From Prochlorococcus sp. AG-347-J22 (lineage in GTDB: Bacteria; Cyanobacteriota; Cyanobacteriia; PCC-6307; Cyanobiaceae), in contig QCBY01000002.1 in assembly GCA_003279005.1 (NCBI GenBank), positions 62,001-126,000 of the forward strand: a DNA stretch of 64,000 nucleotides, in the 5' to 3' direction. Below the pieces are notes generated by a model. The model made no database searches and had not been told where the DNA came from. It saw only the letters and a program-made list of their open reading frames with translations. The number at the start of each line of letters is the position of its first letter. Positions within the stretch are counted from its first letter, which is position 1. Both the position numbers and the translations under genes were made by a program. Positions 47,135 to 56,630 of the stretch are shown here, piece after piece.

Positions 47135-47250
47135 AAAAGCTCTTTATCTTTTAATTATACAATATTGCGTTAAAGAGAATTCCTATGGAACAATCTAAAA
47201 AAATATCTATTGAATAAGGAATCATTTATTAAATATTTTTAGTATTTTGC

Positions 47251-47256
47251 TATAAT
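47251..47256 (+). promoter_or_regulatory. Consensus -10 box close to a start codon
   Basis: A perfect TATAAT lies nine bases before the ATG at 47266, which would give a leader of only a few bases. The -35 region is not convincing. In such AT-rich DNA a chance match is possible. Confidence 0.3.
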
Positions 47257-47265
47257 ATAAATTAT

Positions 47266-47442
47266 ATGAAGAAAAAATTATCAAAAAAGAATTCCAAAAT
47301 ATTAATAAAAAAAGAGAAGAATGAGTTAGGTCAAACAAAAAATTCAGCCAAATTAATTTTATTTATATTTGGAGTTGGACCAATAATTGGAATAATAATT
47401 TTCTTATATAGTAAAGGATTTTTTAATTCCCCAAATATTTAG
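47266..47442 (+). CDS. Small membrane protein (58 aa)
   Basis: Very basic N-terminus (MKKKLSKKNSKILIKKEK), then one glycine-rich membrane helix (LILFIFGVGPIIGIIIFLY) and a short tail. Positive-inside topology is clear. It ends 64 bases before the convergent 47507 gene. Not recognised. Confidence 0.55.
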   Translation: MKKKLSKKNSKILIKKEKNELGQTKNSAKLILFIFGVGPIIGIIIFLYSKGFFNSPNI

Positions 47443-47506
47443 TTTGAAAATAAAATTCTCAAATTAAAGAAATTAATAATTAAGCAAAATTTATAGCAAC
47501 CAAGAA

Positions 47507-47710
47507 TTAAACAAACTTTTTGAGTGTGTATATTCTGAATTTAGCAATATTTCTGGCATTATTTGGATTTGAAATGACAAATGGGTGATCAGATAAAATT
47601 TCAATTATCTTATCAATTTTATGGGTTATATCTTTACAATTAAATTTTTGCCATTCCTCATCAAAAGATATAGCAAAACTGTCTGCGTTATTATAAGTTT
47701 TATCTTTCAT
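47507..47710 (-). CDS. Hypothetical protein (67 aa)
   Basis: Soluble alpha/beta microprotein with one cysteine. A segment on a predicted helix (THKIDKIIEILSDHPFVIS) is followed by RNIAKFRIYTLKKFV. No known motif. The 226 bases upstream, to 47937, hold no gene that I can support. Confidence 0.52.
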   Translation of the reverse strand: MKDKTYNNADSFAISFDEEWQKFNCKDITHKIDKIIEILSDHPFVISNPNNARNIAKFRIYTLKKFV

Positions 47711-47885
47711 AATAAATTGAAATTTAAAAGTTAAATTATCTTCATTGTTTACTCTAAAGGGAATTGATAATCATAAAAATAGATTTGAGTAGAAATTATC
47801 AAGAAGATAATTTTGGAAAGAACTTTCTTAAAAGGTACTTGTAATACCATACCAAATTATGAATAATTAAGATCCCTTTAAATAT

Positions 47886-47915
47886 TTGAACTCAATTTGA
47901 CAGAAATGTTACAAT
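47886..47915 (+). promoter_or_regulatory. Putative sigma-70 promoter for the 47937 gene
   Basis: TTGAAC (47886-47891) and TACAAT (47910-47915) are separated by 18 bases, and the coding start is 22 bases after the -10 element. Matches the consensus at four and five of six positions. Confidence 0.35.
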
Positions 47916-47936
47916 ACTGACAAGTTAATAATTAAA

Positions 47937-48302
47937 ATGGAAAAACCAGTAAAGAGAATAGGATATTTACCTAGGAAAAGAGTTCTGGAAATTATAGACC
48001 AAATATCCAAGAGTGAATCTATAAGTAGGTCAAAAGTAGTTGGGATATTAGTGGAAGAAGCATTAGATGCTAGAGGTATAGCAAATTTTGGATATAGCAA
48101 TTTGAGCAAGCCCAAATCGTTTATTTCTGAAAATCATATAGAAAATAAATCCATTAAAAATATTTCTGATTCAGAGGACGAATTTGTTGATGATAGCGGA
48201 TATACAATCTCATCTCACAAAACATTAGATAGATCTATATCAACTGCAGATATTGAATTGGCTAATAAAATTAATATTTTAAAAGAATCAGGTTTAATAT
48301 AA
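47937..48302 (+). CDS. Possible ribbon-helix-helix-like protein (121 aa)
   Basis: The first 45 residues read as a short strand followed by two helices (KRIGYLPRKRVLEIIDQISK, then SISRSKVVGILVEEALDARG), the size and pattern of a ribbon-helix-helix DNA-binding domain. The remainder is polar and probably disordered, with a final helix. If correct it could be a small transcriptional regulator of this accessory region. The domain call is by eye and tentative. Confidence 0.6.
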   Translation: MEKPVKRIGYLPRKRVLEIIDQISKSESISRSKVVGILVEEALDARGIANFGYSNLSKPKSFISENHIENKSIKNISDSEDEFVDDSGYTISSHKTLDRSISTADIELANKINILKESGLI

Positions 48303-48444
48303 AAAAGACGATAATTTATATCTTTCATAAGACATTAATGCACAATTTTCAATCTATTATTATTGTGTAGCCATAATTATTATTCATTATAAAATTATTT
48401 GAATATTATTTAATATTCGAGTAAAAAATCTTTATTAATAAAAA

Positions 48445-49755
48445 ATGAAAGATATAAAATGTCCATCTTGTGGGAAAACCTTCAGAATTGATCCAAGTAG
48501 CTTTGAAGAAATACTTCTTCAAATAAAAGACGAGGAATTTAACAAACAAATAGAGCAGCGACTTCAACTCGCTGAAGAAGATAAGAAGAAAGGGATAGAA
48601 ATTGCCAAACAAGAATTAAAAATACAGTTAATGGAGGATAGGCAGAAAAAAGATGCGAAAATTCAAGACCTGGAGTCAAAGTTGAATATCGCTGAAGAAA
48701 AAAAATCGAATGCATTAAATGAGCTAAATAATAAAGCTTCTAATAAAATTAATTTGTTAAATAATGAAATTGACAAATTGAAGAAGGACATAGAAAGACA
48801 ATCAATAATTAGTGATTTATCATTAAAGAATAAAGTAAGTGAAGCTGTAAATAATTTAGAAAAAGAAAAAACTTCCTTAATAAATTCTATTGAAAAAATG
48901 AAATTAGAACAAACTTTAAATGAGAAAGTAATTGAAGAAAAATTCAAGAACAAAATTACTGAAAGGGATTTAACAATTCAAGAATTAAGAGATATGAAAG
49001 CGAAACTATCTACAAAAATGGTTGGGGAAACTTTAGAAATACATTGTGAAACTCAATTTAATCTTAATAGAGCAACCTCTTTTAAAAATTCATATTTTGA
49101 AAAAGATAATGATGCAAGTTCAGGAAGCAAAGGTGATTATATTTTTAGAGAACTTGATGATAATAAAATTGAGATCGTATCAATTATGTTCGAAATGAAA
49201 AATGAAATTGAAGGTGGATACCATAAACGTAAGAACGAAGAATTTTTTAGACAATTAGATAAAGATAGAACTCAGAAATCATGCGAATATGCTGTATTGG
49301 TTTCATTATTAGAACCAGAAAGTGAATTATATAACTCTGGGATAGTTGATGTATCTTATAAATATCCAAAAATGTTTGTAATAAGGCCGCAATTCTTCCT
49401 ACCAATTATTTCTCTTCTAAGGAATGCCTCTTTAGAAGCTTTAAAATATAAATCACAAATAGATTTAATGAAGCGAGAAAATTATGACATAACAAATTTT
49501 GAAAGTACTCTTGATCAATTCAAAAATGCAGTTGGTAAAAATGTATCTTTGGCCCAGGACAGATTTAATGAAGCAATTTCGGAGATTGAAAAATCTATAA
49601 GTCATTTACAAAAAACAAAAGAGGCTTTGCTGAAATCAAAAAAACATCTTTTATCTGCTGATAGTAAATCGCAAGATTTAACAGTTAAAAAATTAATTAA
49701 AAATAATCCAACAATGAAAAAGAAATTTAATGAATTGAGAAGTTTAGGAGAATAA
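48445..49755 (+). CDS. DUF2130 protein with zinc ribbon and coiled coil
   Basis: A 436-residue protein. The N-terminus has a CPSCGKTFRI half zinc-ribbon, then a long lysine/glutamate coiled coil (about residues 25-185), then the DUF2130 domain: GETLEIHCETQFN, GDYIFRE, SIMFEMKNEIEGG, KDRTQKSCEYAVLVSLLEPE and YPKMFVIRPQFFLPII. The spaced D...ExK arrangement (GDYIF, FEMK) resembles a PD-(D/E)xK nuclease core, which is inference. A C-terminal helical bundle ends it. It lies 0.9 kb before the ligase-associated cluster. Function unknown. Confidence 0.85.
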   Translation: MKDIKCPSCGKTFRIDPSSFEEILLQIKDEEFNKQIEQRLQLAEEDKKKGIEIAKQELKIQLMEDRQKKDAKIQDLESKLNIAEEKKSNALNELNNKASNKINLLNNEIDKLKKDIERQSIISDLSLKNKVSEAVNNLEKEKTSLINSIEKMKLEQTLNEKVIEEKFKNKITERDLTIQELRDMKAKLSTKMVGETLEIHCETQFNLNRATSFKNSYFEKDNDASSGSKGDYIFRELDDNKIEIVSIMFEMKNEIEGGYHKRKNEEFFRQLDKDRTQKSCEYAVLVSLLEPESELYNSGIVDVSYKYPKMFVIRPQFFLPIISLLRNASLEALKYKSQIDLMKRENYDITNFESTLDQFKNAVGKNVSLAQDRFNEAISEIEKSISHLQKTKEALLKSKKHLLSADSKSQDLTVKKLIKNNPTMKKKFNELRSLGE

Positions 49756-49854
49756 TAAATTAATTTCGACTAGAGAAACATCATAAAAATTTCATTTTTA
49801 TTAATTTATTTACTAATCGAGATATAATGATAAAAATTATTATTTGAAAAAATA

Positions 49855-50142
49855 ATGGCTAATAACACTCCTATTTATAGTATTGCAAAGGAACTTGATA
49901 TTGATAGTAATAGAATTATTTTAGCTTGCAAATCTATTGGTATACCTGCAAAAGGAGCAACAAAAAGATTAAATCAGGAAGAGTTAGAAAAAGTTAAAAA
50001 TTACTTTGAAACTGGTAAAAACGTCTCTGAAGAAATAGTTGAGATAAACAAAAAGGTTACAAAAACAAAGAAGAAAAACTCTGAAGTAAAAAAAGACGCA
50101 AAAACAAACTATTTCCCAAATAGACTTATTGGCAAATCTTAA
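49855..50142 (+). CDS. Free-standing IF-2 N-terminal-like domain protein (95 aa)
   Basis: The first 52 residues (PIYSIAKELDIDSNRIILAC and the following GIPAKGATKRLNQEELEKV) match the IF2_N helical domain usually found at the N-terminus of translation initiation factor 2. The rest is a lysine-rich tail (KKVTKTKKKNSEVKKDAK) ending in FPNRLIGKS. No GTPase domain follows, so it cannot be IF-2 itself. It may bind RNA or the ribosome. Confidence 0.72.
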   Translation: MANNTPIYSIAKELDIDSNRIILACKSIGIPAKGATKRLNQEELEKVKNYFETGKNVSEEIVEINKKVTKTKKKNSEVKKDAKTNYFPNRLIGKS

Positions 50143-50225
50143 ATAAAACAAATTTTTTCTTATTTCAAATTTGGAAAGCCACAGAAGAAATAACTAGTAA
50201 ATTATTATAAGTAAAAATACTTAAA

Positions 50226-50639
50226 ATGAAAATCACTGAGGCATTAAAAACTCTTGAAAATGCTTGGTCAAGAGAGGATGTTCTAATAAAAATTAAAAAA
50301 GGAGAAGAATCCGAAAAAATAATAAATGATTTCTTGAATACAAATAAACAAGAAATAGAGACACTCACTAATTTTATTAATCTAGAAGATAAAATTCTCC
50401 TAGGTGAGATAGAAAATCTATCAAAAATTGAATCAAAACTTATAAATAAAATTAAAAACTATAATTTTACTAAAAATGATTCTTCAATAAAAGAAAAAGT
50501 TCAAGAATCCTTTCTAAAACATGAACCAAAAAACTTATTTAATTTAGGTTTGTTCATGATGAAATGGAGTAATAAATTTGTATTTATTTCTCTTTTAGTT
50601 ATATCAGCAATAGCTTTAACTAAACAGGCATGGATATAA
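50226..50639 (+). CDS. Helical protein with C-terminal membrane anchor (137 aa)
   Basis: A long, charged helical N-terminal part (about residues 1-105) is followed by a tail anchor (FVFISLLVISAIALTKQAW). Most of the chain would be cytosolic. Not recognised. It lies 35 bases upstream of the repair cluster on the same strand, but no motif connects it to repair. Confidence 0.6.
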   Translation: MKITEALKTLENAWSREDVLIKIKKGEESEKIINDFLNTNKQEIETLTNFINLEDKILLGEIENLSKIESKLINKIKNYNFTKNDSSIKEKVQESFLKHEPKNLFNLGLFMMKWSNKFVFISLLVISAIALTKQAWI

Positions 50640-50674
50640 TTAGCTAAATTATAATCAATTAATTTTTTGATTTT

Positions 50675-51661
50675 TTGATTCAAAAAAGTACTGATTTAAT
50701 AAAATATAGTGACCAAGGTTTGTATTGCGAACTCACAGATACTTGGATAGATCCACATAAACCAGTAAAAAGAGCTCTTATTACACATGCTCACATGGAT
50801 CATTTTACTTTTGGATGTAATGAATATATTTCCACACCTGAAACCTCTTTAATTATAAAAGAAAGAATAGGTAGTAATATAAATATTAAAACTTACGATT
50901 ATGGAAAAGAATTTAAAATTAATGGTATCAAACTTTCTTTCCATCCTTCTGGACATATACTTGGTTCTAGTCAAATAAAATTTAATTTTGGAGGTGAGAT
51001 CTGGTTAATAACAGGAGATTTTAAACGTCAAATAGATGAAACTTGCCAAGAATTTGAAAAAGTAAAAACTGATTATCTTATAAGTGAATCAACTTTTGGT
51101 TTGCCTATATTTAAATGGGAAGAAACTCAAAAAATTGCTATTGATATTTCAAAATGGGTAAATTTATCCCCTGATAGAACTTCTATACTATTTTGTTATT
51201 CCCTTGGGAAAGCTCAAAGATTATTAAATGAAATTAATAAAACAAATTTTAAAAATAAAATTTATACTCACACTAGTATTAATAAGATGAATAACTGTTA
51301 TAAGAAATTAGGAATTGATATTTTTGAAACAAATAAATTTGATAAAACACAAAATATCAATAAATTCAAAGGGAATCTAATTTTACTTCCACCATCATTG
51401 AACAGAGGATCTTTTCTTAAAAAATTTAAAAATATCCAAACTGGTTTTGCAAGTGGATGGATGTCAATAAGAGCCCTCAGAAAAAGATCTGGCTATGATA
51501 AAGGATTTGCTATTTCAGACCATGCAGATTGGGAGGCTATTTTAAAAACATTAAATGAAACAGAAGCTAAAAATGTTTTTTTCCATCATGGAGATAGTGA
51601 AGCCTTAATTAGATATTTAAATGAAAAAAACTCAATAAATGTTCTTAAATTTGCACCTTAG
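50675..51661 (+). CDS. Ligase-associated beta-CASP exonuclease
   Basis: Metallo-beta-lactamase/beta-CASP nuclease, annotated in other bacteria as ligase-associated DNA exonuclease. The 328-residue protein shows the zinc motif THAHMDH (His38, His40, Asp42, His43), HPSGHILGSSQI, ITGDFKR, and the C-terminal ASGWM and ISDHADW motifs. The start is TTG at 50675. The ligase gene begins two bases after its stop. It is the first gene of the four-gene cluster. Confidence 0.9.
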   Translation: MIQKSTDLIKYSDQGLYCELTDTWIDPHKPVKRALITHAHMDHFTFGCNEYISTPETSLIIKERIGSNINIKTYDYGKEFKINGIKLSFHPSGHILGSSQIKFNFGGEIWLITGDFKRQIDETCQEFEKVKTDYLISESTFGLPIFKWEETQKIAIDISKWVNLSPDRTSILFCYSLGKAQRLLNEINKTNFKNKIYTHTSINKMNNCYKKLGIDIFETNKFDKTQNINKFKGNLILLPPSLNRGSFLKKFKNIQTGFASGWMSIRALRKRSGYDKGFAISDHADWEAILKTLNETEAKNVFFHHGDSEALIRYLNEKNSINVLKFAP

Positions 51662-51663
51662 AA

Positions 51664-53304
51664 ATGAGCCTAAATAAGTTTTCAGAATTATTTCTAAATT
51701 TAGATTCAAATAATAGTACAAAAAAGAAAATTGAAATTTTAAAAAATTATTTTTCTACAAATGATGATTTAGAAAATTCTTGGTCAATATATTTGCTTAC
51801 TGGGAAAAAGAATAAAAGATTTATTAGTGGGCGATACCTTAAAAGTTTTTTTTCAGATATTTATGAATTTCCTTTATGGTTAATTGATACTTGTTACTTA
51901 AGAGTTGGAGATTCAGCTGAAGTGATAACTTTATTATTAAAGAGTAAAAATATTGGGAAAAATAAATTTACTCAAGATATTTCTTTAGATGAATTATTAA
52001 ATAAAATTTTGCCCGAATTAGCGGTTCTTAAAGAAGATGAAAAGAAATTGAGGGTCAAAGAAATCTGGACGAAATTACCAAAAGAAAATTTACTAATTTT
52101 TAATAAAATTTTAACTGGTACATTTAGAGTTGGAGTATCAATTGGTTTAATAACAAAATCTATCGCGAATCTTATAAATTTAGATGAGGCAATAATTTCC
52201 CATAGATTAATGGGTGATTTTAAGCCCTCAGAAGATTCATATAAATTTTTAATAAATAATAAAGTAGATTTAGAAGAATTAAATTACAAACCATATCCTT
52301 TTCTTCTTGCAAATACATTTGAAAAAAAAATTACAGAAGAATCAATAAATAGTTTTCAATATGAATGGAAATGGGATGGCATAAGAATTCAATTAATAAA
52401 AAGATTAGGTAAAGTTTCAATATGGACTAGAGGTCAAGATTTAATTAATAGATCATTCCCAGAATTAGTTGAGAATACTTTATTTATTAAAGATGACTTT
52501 GTAATAGACGGTGAATTATTAGTTTGGAATTTTGCAGAGGAACTTCCTATGAATTTCTCTTTTCTTCAAAAAAGAATTAATAGAAAATCTCCCTCAAAAT
52601 CAATACAAAATAAAATACCAATTATTTTTATTGCCTATGATCTTTTAGAATTAAATGGTGTGGATAAAAGAGAATTAAATTTAGAAAATCGAAGAATTAA
52701 CTTAGAAAAGAATTTTCATAAATGGATAAATGAAAGTGAAAAAGATATATCTATTATTTTTAAAATTAGTAATTTATTATTTCCAAAAAATTGGGAAGAG
52801 GTTGAAAACTTAAAAAATAAATCTAGAGAAAACGCTACAGAGGGCTTAGTTATAAAAAATAAAAATTCTACATATGCTTTAGGTCGAAAAAAAGGTATTT
52901 GGTGGAAGTATAAAGTTGATCCAATGCAACTTGATGCCGTTCTTATATATGCCAAAGGAGGAAGCGGTAAAAGAGCTGGTTTATATACTGACTATAGTTT
53001 TGCTTTATGGAAAGATGGACAATTAATAAAATTTGCAAGTGCCTATTCTGGTTTAAATAACCAAGAGATTAAAGAGCTTGATAAATGGATTAGAAAAAAT
53101 ACAATTGAAAAATTTGGTCCTGTAAGGTCAGTAAAGCCAGAAATGGTTTTCGAAATATCTTTTGAAAATATACAAGTTTCAAATCGCCATAAAGCAGGAA
53201 TTTCAGTAAGATTTCCAAGAATAACAAAATGGAGAAAAGACAAAAATATTAAAGATGCTGATACTTTAGAAAATGCTCAAAAATTAATGTTAAATAAATT
53301 ATGA
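51664..53304 (+). CDS. ATP-dependent DNA ligase
   Basis: Nucleotidyltransferase-superfamily DNA ligase, distinct from the NAD-dependent LigA that seals replication nicks. The adenylated lysine is Lys236 in motif I (KWDGIR). Motifs III-V follow: FVIDGELLVW, EGLVIKNKNSTYALG, and WWKYK, then an OB-fold C-terminal domain with FEISFENIQVS. The 546-residue length includes the N-terminal DNA-binding domain. It lies two bases after the exonuclease gene, and its stop overlaps the helicase start by four. Confidence 0.93.
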   Translation: MSLNKFSELFLNLDSNNSTKKKIEILKNYFSTNDDLENSWSIYLLTGKKNKRFISGRYLKSFFSDIYEFPLWLIDTCYLRVGDSAEVITLLLKSKNIGKNKFTQDISLDELLNKILPELAVLKEDEKKLRVKEIWTKLPKENLLIFNKILTGTFRVGVSIGLITKSIANLINLDEAIISHRLMGDFKPSEDSYKFLINNKVDLEELNYKPYPFLLANTFEKKITEESINSFQYEWKWDGIRIQLIKRLGKVSIWTRGQDLINRSFPELVENTLFIKDDFVIDGELLVWNFAEELPMNFSFLQKRINRKSPSKSIQNKIPIIFIAYDLLELNGVDKRELNLENRRINLEKNFHKWINESEKDISIIFKISNLLFPKNWEEVENLKNKSRENATEGLVIKNKNSTYALGRKKGIWWKYKVDPMQLDAVLIYAKGGSGKRAGLYTDYSFALWKDGQLIKFASAYSGLNNQEIKELDKWIRKNTIEKFGPVRSVKPEMVFEISFENIQVSNRHKAGISVRFPRITKWRKDKNIKDADTLENAQKLMLNKL

Positions 53305-55775
53305 CAATAACTGCTAATAAAACATCCTTAGAACAAATTATAAAATTCTTTGATAAAAATGACTGGAAGCCATTGCCTTTTCAAATTGAATCATGGGAAG
53401 CATATTTGAATGGGGAAAACGGAATAATACAAGTTCCTACTGGCTGCGGAAAAACATATGCAGCCTTAATGGGACCTCTTTCAAAATTAAAAGATTGCAG
53501 AAAAAAATCCGGTCTAAACATTTTATTAATAACCCCATTAAAAGCATTGAGTAGAGATCTAAAAAATGCAATAGATTCAGCTGCAAAATATTTTGATAAA
53601 GAGATAACTGTTGGTATTAGAAATGGAGACACTAGTCCATATGAAAAGAAAAAACAAATACTTAATCCTCCAAATATTCTTATAACAACTCCAGAATCCC
53701 TTTCTCTTTTATTGTCCAACAAAGAATCTAAGAATATTTTTAGGAATTTATTTTCAATTATTATTGATGAATGGCATGAGTTAATGGGCAGTAAAAGGGG
53801 TAATCAATGCGAATTATGTTTAAGTTGGCTAAGAGGAAATAAAAAAGAATTACAAATTTGGGCAATGTCTGCCACTATTGGCAATATTGAAGAAGCCGCC
53901 AGAGCAATTATTGGTATTAATGCAAATACCCCAAAAATAATTAGTACAAATATTCAAAAAGAAATTGAAATAACAAGTGTTTTACCAGAAGAAGAAACAA
54001 CCTTCCCATGGGGTGGCCATTTAGGTATTAGAAGCTATTCTTCACTTTTAAAAATCTTAGACAAAAATAAAAGTACCTTATTATTCACTAATACAAGAAA
54101 TCAATCTGAAAGATGGTACCAATGTCTTAAATTCTGCCTACCAGAAATGCAAGAAAAAATTGCTTTACATCATGGGTCATTAGATAAAGATGAGAGGAAG
54201 ATAGTTGAGGATGGAGTTAAAAATGGATTAATAAAATGGGTGGTTTGTACAAGCTCTTTAGATTTAGGAATTGACTTTCAACCTGTCGATCAAATTGTTC
54301 AAATTGGCAGTGCAAAAAATCTAGCTAGACTTATCCAAAGAGCCGGGAGAAGTGCTCATAGACCTGGAGGAAAGTCAAACATAATTTTCATGCCTACAAA
54401 CGCATTAGAATTATTCGAAATAAGTGCAATGAGAAGAATAATAAAAACTGGAATATCTGAGAAAATTAACCTTCCTGAATTATCTTTTGATGTCCTTCTT
54501 CAGCATCTTGTAAGTTTAGCTTGTGGACCAGGTTTTAATCCCATTATTGAAAAAGAAAGGATTAAAAATTGTTGGAGTTATAGAAATCTAAATGATAAAG
54601 ATTGGGATTGGTGTATTGAATTTTTAGAGTATGGAGGAAAGTGTTTAAAAGCATATCCAAAATATAAAAAAATAGAAAGAGAAAAATTAAAAGGAGATCA
54701 AGATAACTTTAATTATTTTGTAAAAAATAAATCTTTAGTAAGGATTCATAAATTTAATATTGGAACTATAACAAGCGATAAATTTATTAATGTAAAATAT
54801 ATAAAGGGTAAATCATTAGGAAATTTAGAAGAAAATTTTGCTACAAAATTAAAATTAGGTGATACTTTTTACTTTGCGGGTAAAATGCTCCAGTTCGTAA
54901 AAATAAGAGATATGACACTATATGTAAAAAAATCTTCAAAAAAAAGTTCTCTAATCCCAGCCTGGGTGGGAGGCCAAATGGCTATATCTGATCTTCTTAG
55001 TGATAGTTTGAGGAAAGAAATAGATATTTGTAAGGACTTAGATCGTAGCTTTGAATATATAAATAAAGAATTAAATTCACTTCTTCCAATTTTAAAAAAA
55101 CAGAGATCCATTTCTGATATACCTAAAAGTAATCAACTACTTATTGAAATATATAAAACTAAAGATTTAACGAATCTTTTTGTTTTTACACTAGATGGGA
55201 AATTTGTTAATGAAGGAATTGCTTTTTTATGGGCTTCAAGACTTGTAAAGAAAAAACAATCAACTTTTAGCATCACTGCAAATGATTTTGGATTTAGCTT
55301 AACAACTTCAGAAGACTATGACTTTTCAATAATTGAAGAAGAATTTTCTTATTTAGTAGAATCTAAAAATTTAGAAGAAGACTTAGAAAATGCGATTAAT
55401 TTTTCAGAATTAACAAAAAGACGATTTAAAAATATTGCTCAAATTAGCGGATTAGTTAATCAAAACAATCCAACTAAAACAAAAAGCTCATCTCAACTAC
55501 AAATAAGTTCAAGTCTCTTTTATGACGTATTTAAAAAATATGAAAAAGATCACTTGTTAATCAAACAAGCGCACGATGAAGTAAAAGAATATCAATTAGA
55601 AAATAAACGAATAACGAATTCACTAAAAAGATTATCTAATTTAAAAATGATATTAAATAGAACTGAAACACCAAGTCCATTTGCTTTCCCTTTATTAGTT
55701 GAAAGACTTAAAAACACATTAAGCAATGAATCAATAGAAAAAAGAGTTGAAAAACTAATCAAGAAATATAATTGA
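53301..55775 (+). CDS. Ligase-associated Lhr-type DEXH helicase
   Basis: Superfamily 2 helicase of the Lhr-Core type, a 3'-to-5' single-strand DNA-dependent ATPase and RNA:DNA unwinding enzyme in characterised relatives. Motifs: Q-motif region (PLPFQIESWEAYLNG), Walker A VPTGCGKT, DEWHE in place of DEVH, AMSATIGN, LLFTNTRNQSERW, and QRAGRSAHRPGG. It is 824 residues, the size of the Lhr core without the long Lhr extension. It overlaps the ligase by four bases and is followed three bases later by the nuclease. Confidence 0.92.
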   Translation: MTITANKTSLEQIIKFFDKNDWKPLPFQIESWEAYLNGENGIIQVPTGCGKTYAALMGPLSKLKDCRKKSGLNILLITPLKALSRDLKNAIDSAAKYFDKEITVGIRNGDTSPYEKKKQILNPPNILITTPESLSLLLSNKESKNIFRNLFSIIIDEWHELMGSKRGNQCELCLSWLRGNKKELQIWAMSATIGNIEEAARAIIGINANTPKIISTNIQKEIEITSVLPEEETTFPWGGHLGIRSYSSLLKILDKNKSTLLFTNTRNQSERWYQCLKFCLPEMQEKIALHHGSLDKDERKIVEDGVKNGLIKWVVCTSSLDLGIDFQPVDQIVQIGSAKNLARLIQRAGRSAHRPGGKSNIIFMPTNALELFEISAMRRIIKTGISEKINLPELSFDVLLQHLVSLACGPGFNPIIEKERIKNCWSYRNLNDKDWDWCIEFLEYGGKCLKAYPKYKKIEREKLKGDQDNFNYFVKNKSLVRIHKFNIGTITSDKFINVKYIKGKSLGNLEENFATKLKLGDTFYFAGKMLQFVKIRDMTLYVKKSSKKSSLIPAWVGGQMAISDLLSDSLRKEIDICKDLDRSFEYINKELNSLLPILKKQRSISDIPKSNQLLIEIYKTKDLTNLFVFTLDGKFVNEGIAFLWASRLVKKKQSTFSITANDFGFSLTTSEDYDFSIIEEEFSYLVESKNLEEDLENAINFSELTKRRFKNIAQISGLVNQNNPTKTKSSSQLQISSSLFYDVFKKYEKDHLLIKQAHDEVKEYQLENKRITNSLKRLSNLKMILNRTETPSPFAFPLLVERLKNTLSNESIEKRVEKLIKKYN

Positions 55776-55778
55776 TAA

Positions 55779-56423
55779 ATGCAAAAAAATTCTTCTATTT
55801 TTAATTGGGGTAATTCATCTCTTGAAATGCTTCCTTCGAGAGGATTATTTATACCTCAAACTAGAGAACTATTAATATGCGATATTCATCTTGGTAAAGG
55901 AGAGTATTTTCAGAAAAATGGGATCCCTCTTACTAATAATTCAGATGAAGAAAACTTATTAAGAATAAAAAAAATCGTAAAAAAAAATAATCCTTATAAA
56001 TTAATTATTCTTGGGGACTTATTTCATAGTAAATATTCAATAAGTGAATCTTTAAAAAGTAAAGTAGAACTTCTTGCTGAAACACTTAAAATTAAAATTG
56101 AATTGATAGTTGGGAATCATGATGTAGGATGCAAAGTCAAAAATATTAGCTTTCTCCATTTTAAAAGATCTAAAAATTTTATCTTCACTCACGAGCCAAT
56201 AGGAAAATTTGAAGATGATATTTTAAATATCTGTGGACATTATCACCCAAAAATATATTTAAAGGATTCAAAGGATAAATTGTCTTTTAGATGTTTTGCT
56301 TTAGATGAAAAAAAACATATATTTTATCTTCCTGCTTTTGGAGATCTTACTGGAGGTTATCCTTGCAAAAATTCATTTAAGAAATGGGCCATTATTTCTG
56401 AAAAAGAGATAATAAAAATATAA
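55779..56423 (+). CDS. pdeM: Ligase-associated metallophosphoesterase nuclease (PdeM/MPE)
   Basis: Calcineurin-like metallophosphoesterase; the family member studied in the same gene cluster is a manganese-dependent DNA nuclease. The 214-residue protein has all the two-metal motifs in order: CDIHLGKGEYF, ILGDLFHS, VGNHD, THEP and CGHYHP. It is the fourth gene of the cluster, three bases after the helicase. Confidence 0.91.
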   Translation: MQKNSSIFNWGNSSLEMLPSRGLFIPQTRELLICDIHLGKGEYFQKNGIPLTNNSDEENLLRIKKIVKKNNPYKLIILGDLFHSKYSISESLKSKVELLAETLKIKIELIVGNHDVGCKVKNISFLHFKRSKNFIFTHEPIGKFEDDILNICGHYHPKIYLKDSKDKLSFRCFALDEKKHIFYLPAFGDLTGGYPCKNSFKKWAIISEKEIIKI

Positions 56424-56630
56424 AAATCAATAATCCTCTAAATATGAATTATTAAATTTAACCTTTGCAAATATATTTTTATACCTAAAGATCTCATAAG
56501 ATTTATTAATTTTATAAGATATATTTTTAATTATTTATAAAAATAAATTTTCTATTAAAAATTAAAAAATTATCAACCTTTCTTTCGCTTAAAAAATACG
56601 TTATAAAAAAATTAGACTTTACTTCTCGTA

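Noticed and set aside
47892..47904. TTGACA at 47897 as a -35 box
   Set aside because: Its distance to the TACAAT -10 element is only seven bases; the upstream TTGAAC gives an 18-base spacer and fits better.
43651..50639. Prophage or integrative element as the explanation of the small-gene region
   Set aside because: No integrase, tRNA edge, phage structural gene or direct-repeat pair was seen, so it is described only as an accessory-like region.
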